Position numbers and translations under genes: made by a program
Part shown: piece after piece, positions 9,684 through 19,992 of the stretch
Numbering within the stretch: position 1 is the stretch's first letter
Layout of the letters: each line of letters opens with the position of its first letter
Notes under the pieces: model-generated
The model's input: the letters and a program-made list of their open reading frames with translations, nothing else
Told to the model about the DNA's origin: nothing
Databases searched by the model: none
DNA from: Mariniblastus sp.
GTDB taxonomy: Bacteria; Planctomycetota; Planctomycetia; Pirellulales; Pirellulaceae
Assembly (NCBI GenBank): GCA_028823415.1
Contig: JAPKBL010000021.1
Span: 1 to 59,171, forward strand
Direction of reading: 5' to 3'
Length of the DNA stretch: 59,171 bases

Positions 9684-9711
9684 GTTGTGACAACACCTCA
9701 CAGTCATGTGA
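9684..9711 (-). promoter_or_regulatory. Two adjacent palindromes, possible operator
   Basis: GTTGTGACAAC at 9684-9694 is a perfect 11-base palindrome, and TCACA-GTCA-TGTGA at 9698-9711 is an inverted repeat. Both lie 23-50 bases upstream of the Cys-rich protein start. Position suggests a repressor or activator site; no matching regulator is in the window. Confidence 0.3.
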
Positions 9712-10048
9712 ATAGGTATCGCGAATCTGTTAAGGCAACTTAACTCGCAGATAAAAATTGTTGGATGTGCTTTGAAATTCAGTACCAGTATCAACGAAAA
9801 AAATGATTAGAACTGCGACCTCCTCTCATATTTGATACAACCGGTTTTTCATTGGTTTCGAGATTCAGCTGGGGACGGGATTAAACTTTGAAAAGACGCG
9901 TCTCAGCAGTGCTGAATTGGTTCAGGTTGTAGCGAATGAATTACCAAAATCGAATCAAACGATTTGAAAAACAATCATCGATTGGCTCGTCCAGCATTGG
10001 TGATTCCAGAGGACAGATTTCCGAATTGCGGCGCGAGGTATTGAATTC

Positions 10049-10087
10049 AGGATTACTGTTTAGGATTACTGTTTAGGATTACAGTTT
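10049..10087. repeat. 13-bp tandem repeat, three copies
   Basis: AGGATTACTGTTT occurs at 10049-10061 and 10062-10074, with a one-base variant (AGGATTACAGTTT) at 10075-10087. It lies downstream of the EEP-family gene in noncoding DNA. Confidence 0.9.
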
Positions 10088-10177
10088 AGGCTTGGAGATC
10101 CACGGTGCTTGGGAATCCATACGTTGAGGGCCAGGGACGGATTCGCCGGCGATAAAAGGTGCGAACAAAATGGGTCG

Positions 10178-11065
10178 CTACTTGAGGTTTAGCACTGCGG
10201 TGACGGGAAAGTGGTCGCTTGGGTATCGACCGTCGAACGAGATGCGGTCGATATTTGCGGATTCAATGGAAACGTCCCTTGAGACAGCAACCCAGTCAAT
10301 TCTTGCTCCATCGGCAGTGCCCTTAAAACCGTTAAAAGTCCCCGATGGTTCGTTGTTTTCAAGGTGTGTTAATGCATAGGAGTCAAGCAACGGCGAATTA
10401 CCCGTCGTGGACGTTTCGCCAAACAATGCGCGATAGGGAGCTGAGTCGACGGCGGCATTAAAGTCCCCAGTCACAATCACGGTCGATTCTTGGGGTAGCC
10501 CGCTGACAAATTTTCGAATTTGCGTCGCGCTTTCCTCGCGGGCCTTGGCTCCTCGATGGTCAAAGTGAGTGTTGATGACGTAAAAACTAGTCTTGTTTGA
10601 CCGGTCCCACAATTTCAACCAGGTAGCCATTCGAGGTAGAGAAGAATCCCAGCTTTTGGATCCTGGCTCATCTGGCGTTTCGCTCAGCCAGAAATGACCT
10701 TCGATAAGTTTGTCGAATCGTCCGGTTAGGAAAAATATTCCACAGTGCTCACCTTTGCCATCGCGTTGCCGGGGACGTCCAACGTAGGTGTACTGCGGGA
10801 GGTTGTCGCCAATATATTTGGCCTGAAAGCCGTAGGTTTCCTGAGTTCCAACAAAATCTGGTGCAAATTCCGTGATCGTTTGGACTACGGTTTCTTTTCG
10901 TTTTTCCCAATGATTATCACCATCTTTAGCAACACCGAGCCGGATATTAAAGCTCATCGCACGGACAGAAGCATTCTCCACTTGGGTGGTTGATTGGGCG
11001 CTGGAGAATGAAAGGCCAAAGAGCGTGGATACGAACAAGGTTGCAATCGCGATTGGGCGTGTCAT
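10178..11065 (-). CDS. Secreted endonuclease/exonuclease/phosphatase-family protein
   Basis: 295 aa in the DNase I/inositol-phosphatase superfamily. ATG 11065 gives a signal peptide (PIAIATLFVSTLFGLSFSSA); an upstream TTG at 11080 adds five residues only. The metal and catalytic motifs are all present in order: MSFNIRLG, VGTQETYGFQ, NTHFDHRGAKARE, VTGDFNAAVDS, DGARIDWVAVS and the final SDHFPVTAVL. The substrate cannot be fixed: nucleic acid, phosphoester or lipid headgroup are all possible, and many secreted bacterial members act on phosphoesters. It lies after the groESL terminator and is probably transcribed on its own. Confidence 0.88.
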   Translation of the reverse strand: MTRPIAIATLFVSTLFGLSFSSAQSTTQVENASVRAMSFNIRLGVAKDGDNHWEKRKETVVQTITEFAPDFVGTQETYGFQAKYIGDNLPQYTYVGRPRQRDGKGEHCGIFFLTGRFDKLIEGHFWLSETPDEPGSKSWDSSLPRMATWLKLWDRSNKTSFYVINTHFDHRGAKAREESATQIRKFVSGLPQESTVIVTGDFNAAVDSAPYRALFGETSTTGNSPLLDSYALTHLENNEPSGTFNGFKGTADGARIDWVAVSRDVSIESANIDRISFDGRYPSDHFPVTAVLNLK

Positions 11066-11160
11066 GGGGATCAGTTCCAATTGGTGATAGGAGGCCGCCG
11101 AGAAAAATCGGTGGTTGATCTTAACACAGTTTTGTCACGGATGGTTTACCGGTTAGCTAC

Positions 11161-11194
11161 AAAAAAACGCCGACCAAAATTGGTCGGCGTTTTT
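11161..11194 (-). terminator. Terminator of the groES-groEL operon
   Basis: A perfect stem ACGCCGACC / GGTCGGCGT with a six-base loop is flanked by seven A and five T residues, so on the minus strand it ends in a seven-T tract. It lies 89 bases after the groEL stop. It could also work on the plus strand. Confidence 0.9.
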
Positions 11195-11282
11195 CTAATG
11201 TTTTACACCGGCGAAGCGTTGGCATCGAAATGCCTTGCCTTGGGTGACGCAGTCAATGACCGGAGGTCAAAGAAGCGATTGA

Positions 11283-12920
<1,638 letters not shown>

Positions 12921-12978
12921 TCAGGTTAAGTTGTATCGTTTATTGATTTGTAGTTAAGTTCGTGGTTCCGACTGAGAA

Positions 12979-13311
12979 TTACTCGATGACTGCAAGGACA
13001 TCGTCCTCTCGCATGAGTAGGTACTCGTCATCTCCCAATTTGATTTCGTCGGGACCATAGGAGGTAAACAGGACAACGTCTCCAGGTTTCACTTGCAGCG
13101 GGCTGCGTGTTCCATCTCGAAGGACTCGGCCTTCTCCGACGGAAATTACTGTACCCCGAGAAGGTTTGTCCTGAGCAGATCCAGGAAGCACAATGCCTCC
13201 AGCTGTTGTTTCCAACGAGGATTCTCGCTCAACCACGATGCGTTCACCTAATGGTTGAAGCGTGGTTGTTTTAGCTGTCTTTTTCGCTTTTTTCTTCGCA
13301 GTCACGGCCAT
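12979..13311 (-). CDS. groES: Co-chaperonin GroES with basic N-terminal extension
   Basis: 110 aa. From residue about 19 the family pattern is clear: LQPLGERIVVERE, TAGGIVLPGSAQDKPSRGTVISVGEG, VKPGDVVLFTSYGPDEIKLGDDEYLLMREDDVLAVIE. The first 18 residues (MAVTAKKKAKKTAKTTT) are an unusual Lys/Ala/Thr extension; most GroES proteins start within a few residues of the core. ATG 13311 has AGGAG 8 bases upstream, which supports the long form. groES and groEL leaders share AAATCAGGAGTT. I saw no CIRCE element upstream, so HrcA control is not indicated. Confidence 0.96.
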   Translation of the reverse strand: MAVTAKKKAKKTAKTTTLQPLGERIVVERESSLETTAGGIVLPGSAQDKPSRGTVISVGEGRVLRDGTRSPLQVKPGDVVLFTSYGPDEIKLGDDEYLLMREDDVLAVIE

Positions 13312-14142
13312 CGATCGAACTCCTGATTTTTCTTAGCAGACCATTTATTGTTTCAGGCTGATTTTGATTCGGATAATTTAGAGCTGTCTCGCGAGAGCCC
13401 ATTTCAACCGCACCTTAAGCCTGACATTTTTGCGGAATCAAAAATGAATATCTCCTACTAGGCAACTGGCGCGCCAATTCAAACAAACTGTCGATGAAAC
13501 TTGCGGAAACTGGACAAGAAAATCTGAGTACTCAAAGAAGCTTCGGAAAAATGGCCTTTTGGTCGGATTTCCAATCCGATAATTAAAAATTAGAATACGA
13601 AAGGGAGTAAGTCTTTCAACGCTCAACTCGTTATTCGCCCTCCTTGGCACATCGGTGAGGTGGCTCGTCGAGGCGTTCGTGACAGATTGGCAGATTGGCA
13701 GAAAACACCGGCGGTGTTTGGTTTGTCCTTGGTCTTACACGACGACCTTAGAGAGCGACCCCGGACTTCCAACCGAAAAATGTTGAGCCATCGGCAGCAG
13801 CACACGGTTGCCACGTTTTTGGTCATACAGAGGTGATTATCGGGCGATAGACGGTGGAAATAGGGGCTCTGCTGGCAAAATGGCGGCCGGACGTATTCGA
13901 TTTACCCCTATGTTTTGGGTGGTTTTATACGGCTCAGGGGTCGGAAAAGTCTTGATTTGCGGCTGGCAACGTCCAGTTCGGGCTATTTCCCTCCTTGAAA
14001 ATTGTATTTTCGAAAAAGTCGGTTTTTGACAGCGCATAATGGGTGGTGCGGTTGCCAAAACTCGTTCGCACCACAAAATAGAAGTCGTCGGTGGTAACCC
14101 GGCTCTTGGACGGAATTGAGACAGCTCAATCGAAGGCGAAAA
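13312..14142. other. Long divergent intergenic region, groES to zinc-ribbon gene
   Basis: 831 bases between two divergent genes. Short ORFs are present on both strands but have no recognisable protein features. It holds the palindrome TCTCGCGAGA (13387-13396), AAACACCG-G-CGGTGTTT (13703-13719), a doubled 8-mer CAGATTGG near 13684, and an 8-bp hairpin at 14043-14074. No CIRCE and no RNA gene was identified. Confidence 0.5.
14043..14074 (+). other. Hairpin in the leader of the zinc-ribbon gene
   Basis: GTGGTGCG at 14043-14050 pairs with CGCACCAC at 14067-14074 around a 16-base loop, about 70 bases before the start codon. It may be a leader structure. No riboswitch class is recognised. Confidence 0.25.
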
Positions 14143-14967
14143 ATGGCGATTAAAGTACGATGTGGAAAATGCAGTGCTGGTTTTCAGGCAAAAGACGAAT
14201 TGGCTGGAAGGCGGGTTAAATGCCCGAAATGCAAGGAACCCCTCGTAATTCAAGCGGTGGGGCAGTTGTCGAAAAGCCCCTCGCGGCAACCTGCGGTAGT
14301 CTCTGCGGCTCACAATCCGCTTTTGGATCTTCTCGATGAACAGAACATTCGCTCGGTTGTCCGCGGGCCAATCTGTGAAAATTGCGCCTCCGAGTTGTCA
14401 CCCAATGCTGTGGTCTGCGTGGAATGCGGTTTCAATGTCGAAACCGGAGAAATGCTAAAAACCGAGGCATACGATGACGATTTCGATGCCGCGAACTCGG
14501 ACTCGACGATGTCCGATGCAGAACGCATCATGGCAAAGGCAGAAAGAGACATTGAAGATATGCCGGTCACCTCGGAGGGGCAAAATTTTGGAGACGGTTC
14601 TGAGTCCTATCTCATCGCCGCGGTTGGAATGATTGTCGCCATCATCCTGATCAGTGCCGCGATGGTTGTTATTTTTATGATGGAATCTATTACGGAAGTC
14701 TTGGCATCATCGTCGGTTAGTTTTATTGCTTCGACGGTACTTTACTGTGCGATGGGATTCTGGATTACCATTGTCGCGTTTCGATCGAGGGCGGGGCATG
14801 GCATCGCCTGTCTCGCCACTGCTTTTTTGTGGTGCATTGTTTTCGGATTCCTGCAGGGCAAAGGATTACTGATCCCGGTCTTAGTTTTGCTGGCTTGCTT
14901 GCTGATTGGCGGAGCCTCGGGTACCTACTCCCATTTCTATGGCTGGGGGCCAAGCGCGCCCATCTAG
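14143..14967 (+). CDS. Double zinc-ribbon membrane protein, unknown function
   Basis: 274 aa. ATG 14143 places a zinc ribbon at the very N-terminus: C7, C10, C27, C30 with the FQAKDELAGRRVKCPKC pattern common in planctomycete and myxobacterial membrane proteins. A second ribbon follows at C78, C81, C92, C95 (CENC then CVECGFNVETG). An acidic linker leads to four hydrophobic segments from about residue 158 to the end. The layout suggests a cytosolic metal-binding head on a membrane anchor. Function is unknown. It lies 480 bases upstream of the MMPL exporter on the same strand. A TTG at 14116 is less likely because it puts extra basic residues before the ribbon. Confidence 0.75.
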   Translation: MAIKVRCGKCSAGFQAKDELAGRRVKCPKCKEPLVIQAVGQLSKSPSRQPAVVSAAHNPLLDLLDEQNIRSVVRGPICENCASELSPNAVVCVECGFNVETGEMLKTEAYDDDFDAANSDSTMSDAERIMAKAERDIEDMPVTSEGQNFGDGSESYLIAAVGMIVAIILISAAMVVIFMMESITEVLASSSVSFIASTVLYCAMGFWITIVAFRSRAGHGIACLATAFLWCIVFGFLQGKGLLIPVLVLLACLLIGGASGTYSHFYGWGPSAPI

Positions 14968-15447
14968 TCAGAGTTTCATGATTTCAAAGCAAAAACCTGA
15001 TCTGACTAAAATCGGATCAGGCGAATTACCTCTATCGGGCGGGTTTAGATTGATCTGAGGGGGGATAGCTCTCGAATTTTCCGGCTTTAGGTGAATCGGT
15101 GGTTGGTTCTCGCTTGGCGAACTGGAGTCGAGAAGCTGGAAAGCTGCCTAGGAATCAGCGTCTCAACGAGTCTGATTAGGCAGAATGCGGGGTTTGCGTC
15201 TGTTGCTTTCGTTGATTTCCATCGATGGCCGATGAAATTCAAAGAGGTTTGGGGAAGCACAATCTTAACCCTGATGATCCGCACACCTTTGCTTTTCAGG
15301 TGGTTTTGAACGCTATCAATCATCCTTTTCGATCTCATTGACGTGGACGCGGAAGGCCCGTCTCGGTACTCTTAGGCTGCCTTGAGGCGTTTCATTTAAT
15401 CGGTTTATTGCGGGTGGGGCGTATTTCGTCAGACCCGAAACTCATTT
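14968..15447. other. Intergenic region with a minus-strand terminator-like hairpin
   Basis: 480 bases between two plus-strand genes. Overlapping small ORFs at 15087-15338 (minus) and 15091-15309 (plus) lack any recognisable feature. The hairpin at 14996-15021 has a T tract only on the minus strand. Confidence 0.5.
14991..15021 (-). terminator. Terminator-like hairpin facing the minus strand
   Basis: A 10-bp stem with one mismatch (CCTGATCTGA / TCGGATCAGG, 14996-15021) has a six-base loop. On the minus strand it is followed by five T residues; on the plus strand no T tract follows. It may still help end the zinc-ribbon transcript. Confidence 0.45.
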
Positions 15448-18400
15448 ATGACTAAGCGTTTTTTCTCGCTCCACGTTCCAATATTTGGAAGCGTAGCGAT
15501 GGTGCTGTTATGCACTGTCTTTTTTTTACTGCCGTTCGCTCTGCGCGGTGCCCGTCTTGGTCTCAGCGACATGCAGAACAATGTCGCGGATTGGCTGCCG
15601 GATCATTACACCGAAACGAAGGAACTGGAAGAGTTTCGGAAATATTTTTATGGCGGCGATCAGTTCGTTTGTGTCAGCGGCCCATGGTGTAAAGAAGGCG
15701 ATGCGAGGTACATAAATTTCTTGAGCAAGTTACGGGAGGAGTCTCAAGAATATGAAAACAAAAACGATGAAGAGCTAGAGGCCCATCGTAAAGGCGATGA
15801 ACTAGGCTTGCTTTACGATGGAAATTTCCATGAAGACTGGGGCGAGCATCAAGAGAAGTGGCTTCGAGGTCGAAATGGAAAATGGTACTTTATTAACCGT
15901 CGTGGTGAATTGTATCAATGGGAAGGTCAAAACAACGTTGTCGAAGGTGGCAAGCGTTTTTTCGAACGTATCCTTAAAGGGAAGAATAAGGCATCGGGTA
16001 AGTTCATTCGTACCTTTGGTGCACCGCCAGATGATGTCAAAGGCATCGAAAACGAGTTCTACGAGGATCCTGATAAACTCTGCTGTCGACCGTTCCAGTC
16101 TGTAATTTCGGGGCCGGATGTTTTTGAGCAAATGGCAGGCCCGAATGGAACGTTGCGCATCGGCGGCCTTAGTGAAAACGATTTGAGCACAATTGAGGCG
16201 AAGATCGAAGCTCACAAACGGCTGACGGGATCGCTTTACGGGCCAACTCCATCCAAGGACTTTACCTGGACTTTCGATTCATTATTGGCTCAAGTTGATG
16301 AGCCGCTGCGAAAACAGCTTCGTTCGACAGACTTGCATCGTGAAGTATTCGATGAGTTCATTGCAGAGGAATTAAGCAAAGATTTTGACGGCGATTTAGG
16401 GAAATTAAAAGATGCAACCTCCACGAAAAAGTTGGAGGTCTGGTATTGGATGTGGTACAAGCTGCAAATTGAACCTCCTGCCCGTCAAACATGTTTCATT
16501 GTCACGTTGAACGAACCGGTAATTAATGAACTCGCCCGTGCGGTGGGTCGACCCATGCTCGGAAAAACCAGGGGTCGTATCCTGGAATTGGCAACGGGCG
16601 AGTGCGGTATTGAAGCTGCCAACTTGCGAATTGGCGGACCGCCAAGCGACAATGTTGCGATTGATGAAGAAGGCACAAAAACGCTTTTTAATCTGGTCGG
16701 TCTATCCTTGATCATTGGGTTTAGCCTTGCATATTTCAGTTTTGGCAGTATTCGCGTCGCGATGATGTTGTTCTTCGTTGGGGGGACTGCGGCGATTTCG
16801 AGTTTGTCGTTTGTTTGGTTCGGTGGGCAAACGATGGATGCGATTTTAATGTCGATGCCTTCGTTGGTTTATGTGTTGGCGCTCTCAAGTGCAGTTCACA
16901 TCGTCAATTATTATCGCGATGCGTGTTACGAAGACGGCCCCGATTTAGCGGTAGAAACTGCCGTAAAGCACAGTTTGTTTCCTTGCACGCTTGCGGCATT
17001 CACGACTGCCCTAGGGCTGATTTCGCTAACGACAAGTAGCCTCACGCCGATTTACAAATTTGGTCTGTTTTCTGCAATCGCGACGATGGCTACGGTTGTG
17101 TTGTTGTTTACTTACCTGCCAAGCGCTCTGACGGTTTGGAAACCGGGATACAAAAAGCGAGACAAGAAAGAGAAAGAGTTAGAGAGCGGGTCGAGTCTGA
17201 CTGCCGCGGTTGCACGAATGTGGGATCACATTGGCAACTGGGTGGTGGACCACCATGCGATTGTCACCGTTGTGTCTTTGATCATGCTGGTCTTTTTCGC
17301 CGTAGGTGCGACCAAGATTCAGACATCGGTGCATCTGCTCAAGCTCTTCGATAAAGACGCAAAGATCCTTCACGATTATGCGTGGATGGAGGAAAATCTT
17401 GGTGAATTAGTACCGGCCGAAATACCGATCGGTGTTGATTTGAGTGCACAAAAAGAGCCTTATTTGGCTCAACTGAAAGCCGAACAGTTGGCGGCAGTTG
17501 CGAAGGACGGTGACGGAGAACCTGCTGAGGAGTTCACCCTCGTGTTCAGCGACGAGCAGCGAATGGCATACGACCTCAAGTATTCCATGCTGGAGCGAAT
17601 GGAATTATCAGAGCGCGTCAGAGAGCAACTCGAGTTTTACTTTGGTCCAGACGGGATGGGCATTGTTGGTTCGGGAATGTCGATGGACGTGTTCGCTCCG
17701 CTATATCGGATTGAGTCAGATGAAGAGTCGATTGAACGGAAAAGTTATAGCTCGCAGTTGTACAGTAAACGCGACGACATGTTGGCACAGGCGTATTTGG
17801 CGGAGGTTGGTAAGTCTAATCTGAAGCGGAATGACCGAGAGAGGGATCTTGCCGACCCCGATCGAGCAGGGAGAGAATTGTGGCGGGTCAGCATTCGTTT
17901 GGCTGCGTTAAACAACGTCGATTACGGTCAGTTTGTCAACGATCTGAAGTCTGTCGTTGAGCCGATCATGGCGGCCTACCGGGATCGGACCACGATTCTC
18001 AGAAAGCTCCAGGCGGGCTCTGGGATTGAATCTCTCGAGAGTGCCAGTGTGTTACTGATTGGTCCGGACCCCCAAGGCGAGGCACAGGATGTCCGCATGC
18101 AGGTGACCAATGGGAGGTCGCTTGGTGAGATTATTGACCAGTCGAGGATTTATTCTCAGACCCTAAAGTCGCTTCTGGAAAATCGTGGATTCAAGGATGG
18201 GAAACAACCGGGAAAAGCGAAAAAGAAATATTTTTGGATCAACGATGGAAGTATCTTTCAGGGTGCCTCCCAAAGTAAAGGCGATTTAGAGAAAGAGAAA
18301 TCGGAGGCTAGAAACCTCAACAACCTCAATTTCATCAACCAGTTCGACTGCATCGTCCGTATCGATAAAATACCAAGTTACGATGTGGTGGAGGAAGTGA

Positions 18401-19290
18401 TTGCAAAATCTGACACGGCTGCCGCAAAATTGGTCGATTTCCGTGCGCATCGCTTCGATGTTGACCCTGAAACAAAACTACCGCTCCCTGGTATGAAGAC
18501 AGCCAAAGAGCTCAAAGATAAGGGTGGCAAAGAAATTGATGTGACGGCGATGTATACCGGAATTGTCCCGATTGTATACAAAGCTCAGCGGTCCCTTCTT
18601 GAGAGTTTGATCCAGAGTATTGGCCTCGCATTTGTGATGATTTCAATTGTCATGATGCTCTTGTTGCGAGACTGGCGTTCTCCGTGGGGACCCCGTAACT
18701 TACTTAATGTCCGAGGCGGTATGGCAGCAATGCTTCCCAACGTCTTTCCCGTGGTTATCATTTTCGGATTCATGGGGCACATGAATAGTTGGTTTGGTGG
18801 CAGTGTAGACAGTTTTCTCGTTGACATCGGTTCAATGATGACCGCAAGTGTTGCGATGGGCGTTGCGGTGGATGATACGATTCACTTTCTGAACTGGTAT
18901 CGTAATGCCCTTGCACAAGGGTACCGGCGGAAGGAAGCGATCAAGGTGGCCTATTCAAGAGTTGCGACCGCAATGACTCAGACGACATTGATTGGTGGGC
19001 TGGGGCTGGCGGCGTTCGCCTTGAGTACTTTTACGCCAACGCAACGGTTTGGCGTGTTGATGCTATTTCTGTTAGCTGCGGCGTTGGTTGGCGATTTGAT
19101 TTTTCTTCCGGCTATTCTTGCGGGGCCGCTTGGCAAGTTCTTTGGTAAGGAACGTCCTTTATCTGAGGTCCAGTTGGATGTTCAGACGAGTGAACCGACG
19201 TTGCTGTTGGTCGCTGAAGCTACCGATGTTTCGGTGGAACAATTGCCTGAGAGCAAAAATCCTTATGGGCAGCAACGCCGAATAGAGTAG
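15448..19290 (+). CDS. RND-superfamily MMPL-type exporter
   Basis: 1280 aa, proton-driven exporter of the MMPL/hydrophobe type in the inner membrane. Pattern: one N-terminal TM (about 9-33), a large extracytoplasmic domain to about residue 410, a block of TM segments (about 412-570), another TM near 600, a second large extracytoplasmic domain, and a second TM block (about 1050-1235). The proton-relay region reads VDDTIHFLNWYRNA near residue 1140, followed by TALIGGLGLAAF-like text (TTLIGGLGLAAFALS). Both extracytoplasmic domains are larger than in typical MMPL proteins. Candidate cargo: lipids or hopanoid-like hydrophobes, inferred from the family only. It stands between two zinc-ribbon membrane proteins. 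Confidence 0.9.
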   Translation: MTKRFFSLHVPIFGSVAMVLLCTVFFLLPFALRGARLGLSDMQNNVADWLPDHYTETKELEEFRKYFYGGDQFVCVSGPWCKEGDARYINFLSKLREESQEYENKNDEELEAHRKGDELGLLYDGNFHEDWGEHQEKWLRGRNGKWYFINRRGELYQWEGQNNVVEGGKRFFERILKGKNKASGKFIRTFGAPPDDVKGIENEFYEDPDKLCCRPFQSVISGPDVFEQMAGPNGTLRIGGLSENDLSTIEAKIEAHKRLTGSLYGPTPSKDFTWTFDSLLAQVDEPLRKQLRSTDLHREVFDEFIAEELSKDFDGDLGKLKDATSTKKLEVWYWMWYKLQIEPPARQTCFIVTLNEPVINELARAVGRPMLGKTRGRILELATGECGIEAANLRIGGPPSDNVAIDEEGTKTLFNLVGLSLIIGFSLAYFSFGSIRVAMMLFFVGGTAAISSLSFVWFGGQTMDAILMSMPSLVYVLALSSAVHIVNYYRDACYEDGPDLAVETAVKHSLFPCTLAAFTTALGLISLTTSSLTPIYKFGLFSAIATMATVVLLFTYLPSALTVWKPGYKKRDKKEKELESGSSLTAAVARMWDHIGNWVVDHHAIVTVVSLIMLVFFAVGATKIQTSVHLLKLFDKDAKILHDYAWMEENLGELVPAEIPIGVDLSAQKEPYLAQLKAEQLAAVAKDGDGEPAEEFTLVFSDEQRMAYDLKYSMLERMELSERVREQLEFYFGPDGMGIVGSGMSMDVFAPLYRIESDEESIERKSYSSQLYSKRDDMLAQAYLAEVGKSNLKRNDRERDLADPDRAGRELWRVSIRLAALNNVDYGQFVNDLKSVVEPIMAAYRDRTTILRKLQAGSGIESLESASVLLIGPDPQGEAQDVRMQVTNGRSLGEIIDQSRIYSQTLKSLLENRGFKDGKQPGKAKKKYFWINDGSIFQGASQSKGDLEKEKSEARNLNNLNFINQFDCIVRIDKIPSYDVVEEVIAKSDTAAAKLVDFRAHRFDVDPETKLPLPGMKTAKELKDKGGKEIDVTAMYTGIVPIVYKAQRSLLESLIQSIGLAFVMISIVMMLLLRDWRSPWGPRNLLNVRGGMAAMLPNVFPVVIIFGFMGHMNSWFGGSVDSFLVDIGSMMTASVAMGVAVDDTIHFLNWYRNALAQGYRRKEAIKVAYSRVATAMTQTTLIGGLGLAAFALSTFTPTQRFGVLMLFLLAAALVGDLIFLPAILAGPLGKFFGKERPLSEVQLDVQTSEPTLLLVAEATDVSVEQLPESKNPYGQQRRIE

Positions 19291-19318
19291 GCGTGGGTTT
19301 GAGTGCGAGGATTTTGAA

Positions 19319-19340
19319 AATCCGATTCAAAAATCGGATT
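19319..19340. terminator. Inverted repeat after the MMPL gene
   Basis: AATCCGATT (19319-19327) and AATCGGATT (19332-19340) form a perfect 9-bp stem with a four-base loop, 28 bases after the stop. The T tract after it is poor, so this is a weak terminator candidate. Confidence 0.4.
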
Positions 19341-19422
19341 GAGGAATTTATTTTCTCCAATTTTTCGTAACATCCCCCGAATAGGTATTCAATGCGATGA
19401 ACTTGTCTCGAGGGGTATTTAA

Positions 19423-19983
19423 TTGGAAAAAGTTCGCTTTACCTGCCCGCGGTGCCAAACGGTCATGCAGACGGGAAACGACAGGGTTGGATATGATGTC
19501 GCTTGTCCACACTGCTCGCACCGTTTCAAATTAATTGCGCCGGAGGCTGATAATTCTGCGGCCGATGGAGAGCGTGATTCTCTGGGGCGGTCCAAAACGG
19601 TTGGCGACGTAGATGTGACTGTTCCCTTCGTCGGGGATCATGCGGATTCTCAACCGATACTCCCGAGAGGTGGATCCAAGACGACGGAAGGGGCGGTCGA
19701 TTCTTTTAAAATTGAAGAATTTGACGACCGCTCAAATCAGAAGACGTATCAATCTGCCTATGCTTCACCCGTCGAAGCACCACGGGTCCAGCCAGTGGTT
19801 TTTTGCTGTCCTTTCTGCCGAACGACTAATCCTCCCCAGTTTAAGTCGAAGGTGTCTAATATGGGCTGGGCGATATTGACGGTCTTGTTATTAACGACAT
19901 GTATCTTTGGCCCGATCGGTTTGTTAGTGCGTAAAAATTACCAGGTCTGTTCTCGATGCAAGATCACGCTCGGTGGGAATTGA
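19423..19983 (+). CDS. Zinc-ribbon protein with a LITAF-like C-terminus
   Basis: 186 aa. TTG 19423 is chosen because a GAGGGG site lies about 7 bases upstream and because any later start would break the first zinc ribbon (C8, C11, C28, C31). After a polar linker, the C-terminus has CPFC (C129, C132), a hydrophobic segment (about 148-168) and CSRC (C176, C179). A CxxC pair, a membrane-dipping helix and another CxxC is the LITAF layout, where the two pairs join into one zinc site at the membrane. The resemblance is in pattern only. It ends 9 bases before the convergent oxidoreductase gene. Confidence 0.7.
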   Translation: MEKVRFTCPRCQTVMQTGNDRVGYDVACPHCSHRFKLIAPEADNSAADGERDSLGRSKTVGDVDVTVPFVGDHADSQPILPRGGSKTTEGAVDSFKIEEFDDRSNQKTYQSAYASPVEAPRVQPVVFCCPFCRTTNPPQFKSKVSNMGWAILTVLLLTTCIFGPIGLLVRKNYQVCSRCKITLGGN

Positions 19984-19992
19984 TCGTTATGC

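Larger units (their letters stand above)
9662..10177. other. Intergenic region with palindromes and a tandem repeat
   Basis: 516 bases without a convincing gene. Near its left end are two palindromes upstream of the Cys-rich protein gene, and at 10049-10087 a three-copy 13-bp repeat. Short ORFs here are not supported. The rest shows nothing I can name. Confidence 0.6.

Noticed and set aside
13312..13440. CIRCE heat-shock operator upstream of groES
   Set aside because: The TTAGCACTC-N9-GAGTGCTAA pattern is not present.
13641..13662. TTGGCAC-like text resembling a sigma-54 -24 element
   Set aside because: The -12 part (TGAG) does not match TTGC and the orientation fits no gene nearby.
13837..14313. 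158-codon minus-strand ORF overlapping the zinc-ribbon gene
   Set aside because: It overlaps the well-supported zinc-ribbon gene in antisense and has no protein features.
15087..15338. 83-codon minus-strand ORF upstream of the minus-strand hairpin
   Set aside because: Although the hairpin is suggestive, the protein has no recognisable feature and an equal ORF lies antisense to it.
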